Positions 5,669 through 6,361 of a stretch of 6,361 bases of DNA are shown piece by piece (position 1 is the first letter of the stretch; each line of letters opens with the position of its first letter). Made by a program: the position numbers and the translations under genes. Source of the stretch: Anaerolineales bacterium (GTDB taxonomy: Bacteria > Chloroflexota > Anaerolineae > Anaerolineales > E44-bin32); the NCBI GenBank assembly GCA_023144145.1, contig JAGLGG010000048.1, forward strand, positions 1 through 6,361, written 5' to 3'. The notes under the pieces are model-generated. The model saw only the letters and a list, made by a program, of their open reading frames with translations. It did no database searches and was not told the origin of the DNA.

Positions 5669-6361
5669 ACATATCCAAGGCATCAGCCGCCTGGTTGCAA
5701 AGACTTTCCCCTCCATTTGTAAGCCATTCACTCAGACGTGGACTTTTCGTCAGTCCTGAGTTGATATCCTCCAATATGCCCGACCCCCAATGAACATATC
5801 TTGACGTTTCATTTGCCCAGAATCCTCGATCCCACTGGATAACTGAGTGACCACCGTTGTAACCAGCTAACGCCAAAGACGGATCGCCCTTCGAGATTTC
5901 AAGTGAGCGGGTGAGGTAGGAAAGCCCGCGCAGGGCATTGATCGAAGGGTCAAGGGGATTTTCCCCCTCATGGAAGTGAAATGGCATAACCTGGAAGAGG
6001 CCTAAGGCACCGGCTGAGGATTGGATGTTGGGGTGTCCACAAGATTCAATCTGCATAACGACCGCAACTAGATTTGGATTCAAGCCGAATTCAATCGCCC
6101 AACCCTGGATCTGCGGCTCCCAGTATTGGATTTCCTTTGTGAACACTTGCGAGATCGCGGGATCTCCGTTTGCAGATTCAAATGTAGCTTGACCCGACTG
6201 GGTATTCGTTGGATCTATCAGACTCTCCCTGAGAGATTCTCGTGATTGCGACGCCGGTCGGAATGCCGTAAGCCAAAGGATTGAAACTGAACTGATGAGA
6301 AACGCCATTAGAACAGGGATCAAGCGGAAGGCAACTACTCCAGTTGCCTTGCCGCTTTCCC
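5667..6361 (-). CDS. Membrane-anchored lytic transglycosylase, SLT (GH23-like) domain (5' end probably outside the window)
   Basis: Lytic transglycosylases cleave the MurNAc-GlcNAc bond of peptidoglycan, forming 1,6-anhydroMurNAc. Counting from an internal TTG at 6323, the visible protein is 218 residues: a hydrophobic segment at about 3-20, a Ser/Thr/Gln-rich linker to about 60, and an SLT domain with the catalytic Glu in VVMQIESCGHP (E93), GALGLFQVMP at 105-114, ENPLDPSINALRGLSYL at 121-137, ALAGYNGG at 151-158 and a RYVHW motif at 175-179. The family motifs are complete. Neither the TTG at 6323 nor the ATG at 6308 has a Shine-Dalgarno at normal spacing. The frame stays open to the edge, and the extra residues ESGKATGVVAFR give the hydrophobic segment the positive inner flank it otherwise lacks. 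I therefore extend it as partial; a start at 6323 or 6308 remains possible. It converges on the kinase operon. Confidence 0.88.
   Translation of the reverse strand, partial: ESGKATGVVAFRLIPVLMAFLISSVSILWLTAFRPASQSRESLRESLIDPTNTQSGQATFESANGDPAISQVFTKEIQYWEPQIQGWAIEFGLNPNLVAVVMQIESCGHPNIQSSAGALGLFQVMPFHFHEGENPLDPSINALRGLSYLTRSLEISKGDPSLALAGYNGGHSVIQWDRGFWANETSRYVHWGSGILEDINSGLTKSPRLSEWLTNGGESLCNQAADALDM
6322..6357. other. Long imperfect hairpin at the start region of the transglycosylase gene
   Basis: aagcggaaggcaact (6322-6336) pairs with agttgccttgccgctt (6342-6357): 15 bp with one bulged G and a 5-nt loop (actcc). On the minus strand the loop shows ggagt, but this is 14 nt from the TTG at 6323, too far for a normal ribosome site. 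If translation starts outside the window, the hairpin is coding. No T-tract follows on the minus strand; the plus side is cut by the window edge. Confidence 0.5.

Noticed and set aside
5328..5759. 143-codon plus-strand open frame over the end of the kinase.
   Set aside because: Overlaps the conserved kinase ATPase motifs in another frame and the 3' end of the transglycosylase; no family resemblance or ribosome site.

Overview
The window is an informational-gene cluster followed by a signalling and cell-wall pair. On the plus strand are nusG (5' end cut by the window edge), rplK, rplA, rplJ and rplL, then an OmpR/PhoB-type response regulator and its sensor histidine kinase. Converging on these from the right edge, on the minus strand, is a membrane-anchored lytic transglycosylase of the SLT type. 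No mobile element, CRISPR array, tRNA or rRNA was seen. Coding density is high, base composition is moderate, and GTG/TTG starts are common (rplK GTG, rplJ TTG, kinase TTG). Gene order, the acidic extension of NusG and the style of the kinase and transglycosylase suggest a Chloroflexota (Anaerolineae-like) bacterium. That placement is inference from family resemblance, not a search.

Region 1-1112: nusG carries a very long acidic N-terminal extension built from an ordered tandem repeat. Units of 24 and 28 codons alternate as a 52-codon (156-nt) higher-order repeat, followed by a degenerate last unit with its own 30-nt duplication. The open frame runs off the left edge, so the true start is not visible. 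Between nusG and rplK lie two arrays of 7-nt repeats that are inverted relative to each other.

Region 1113-3473: the stalk and L1-arm ribosomal proteins L11, L1, L10 and L7/L12. The 211-nt gap between rplA and rplJ holds a complete regulatory unit: an extended -10 promoter, an L10-type leader fold that begins about 2 nt after the predicted transcription start, a 15-bp antiterminator that uses the closing strand of that fold, and an intrinsic terminator whose 5' arm is the other half of the antiterminator. The three helices exclude each other, as expected for autogenous control by L10(L12)n: ligand-bound leader gives termination, free leader gives read-through.

Region 3474-5647: a strong hairpin after rplL ends the ribosomal operon. 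rpoB, which often follows rplL in bacteria, is absent. A second extended -10 promoter precedes the regulator, and the kinase starts on a TTG that overlaps the regulator's TGA, so the two are probably translationally coupled.

Region 5648-6361: the transglycosylase ends only 19 bp from the kinase stop. Its frame stays open to the right edge, and the upstream codons supply the positive charges a membrane anchor needs, so its start probably lies outside the window.
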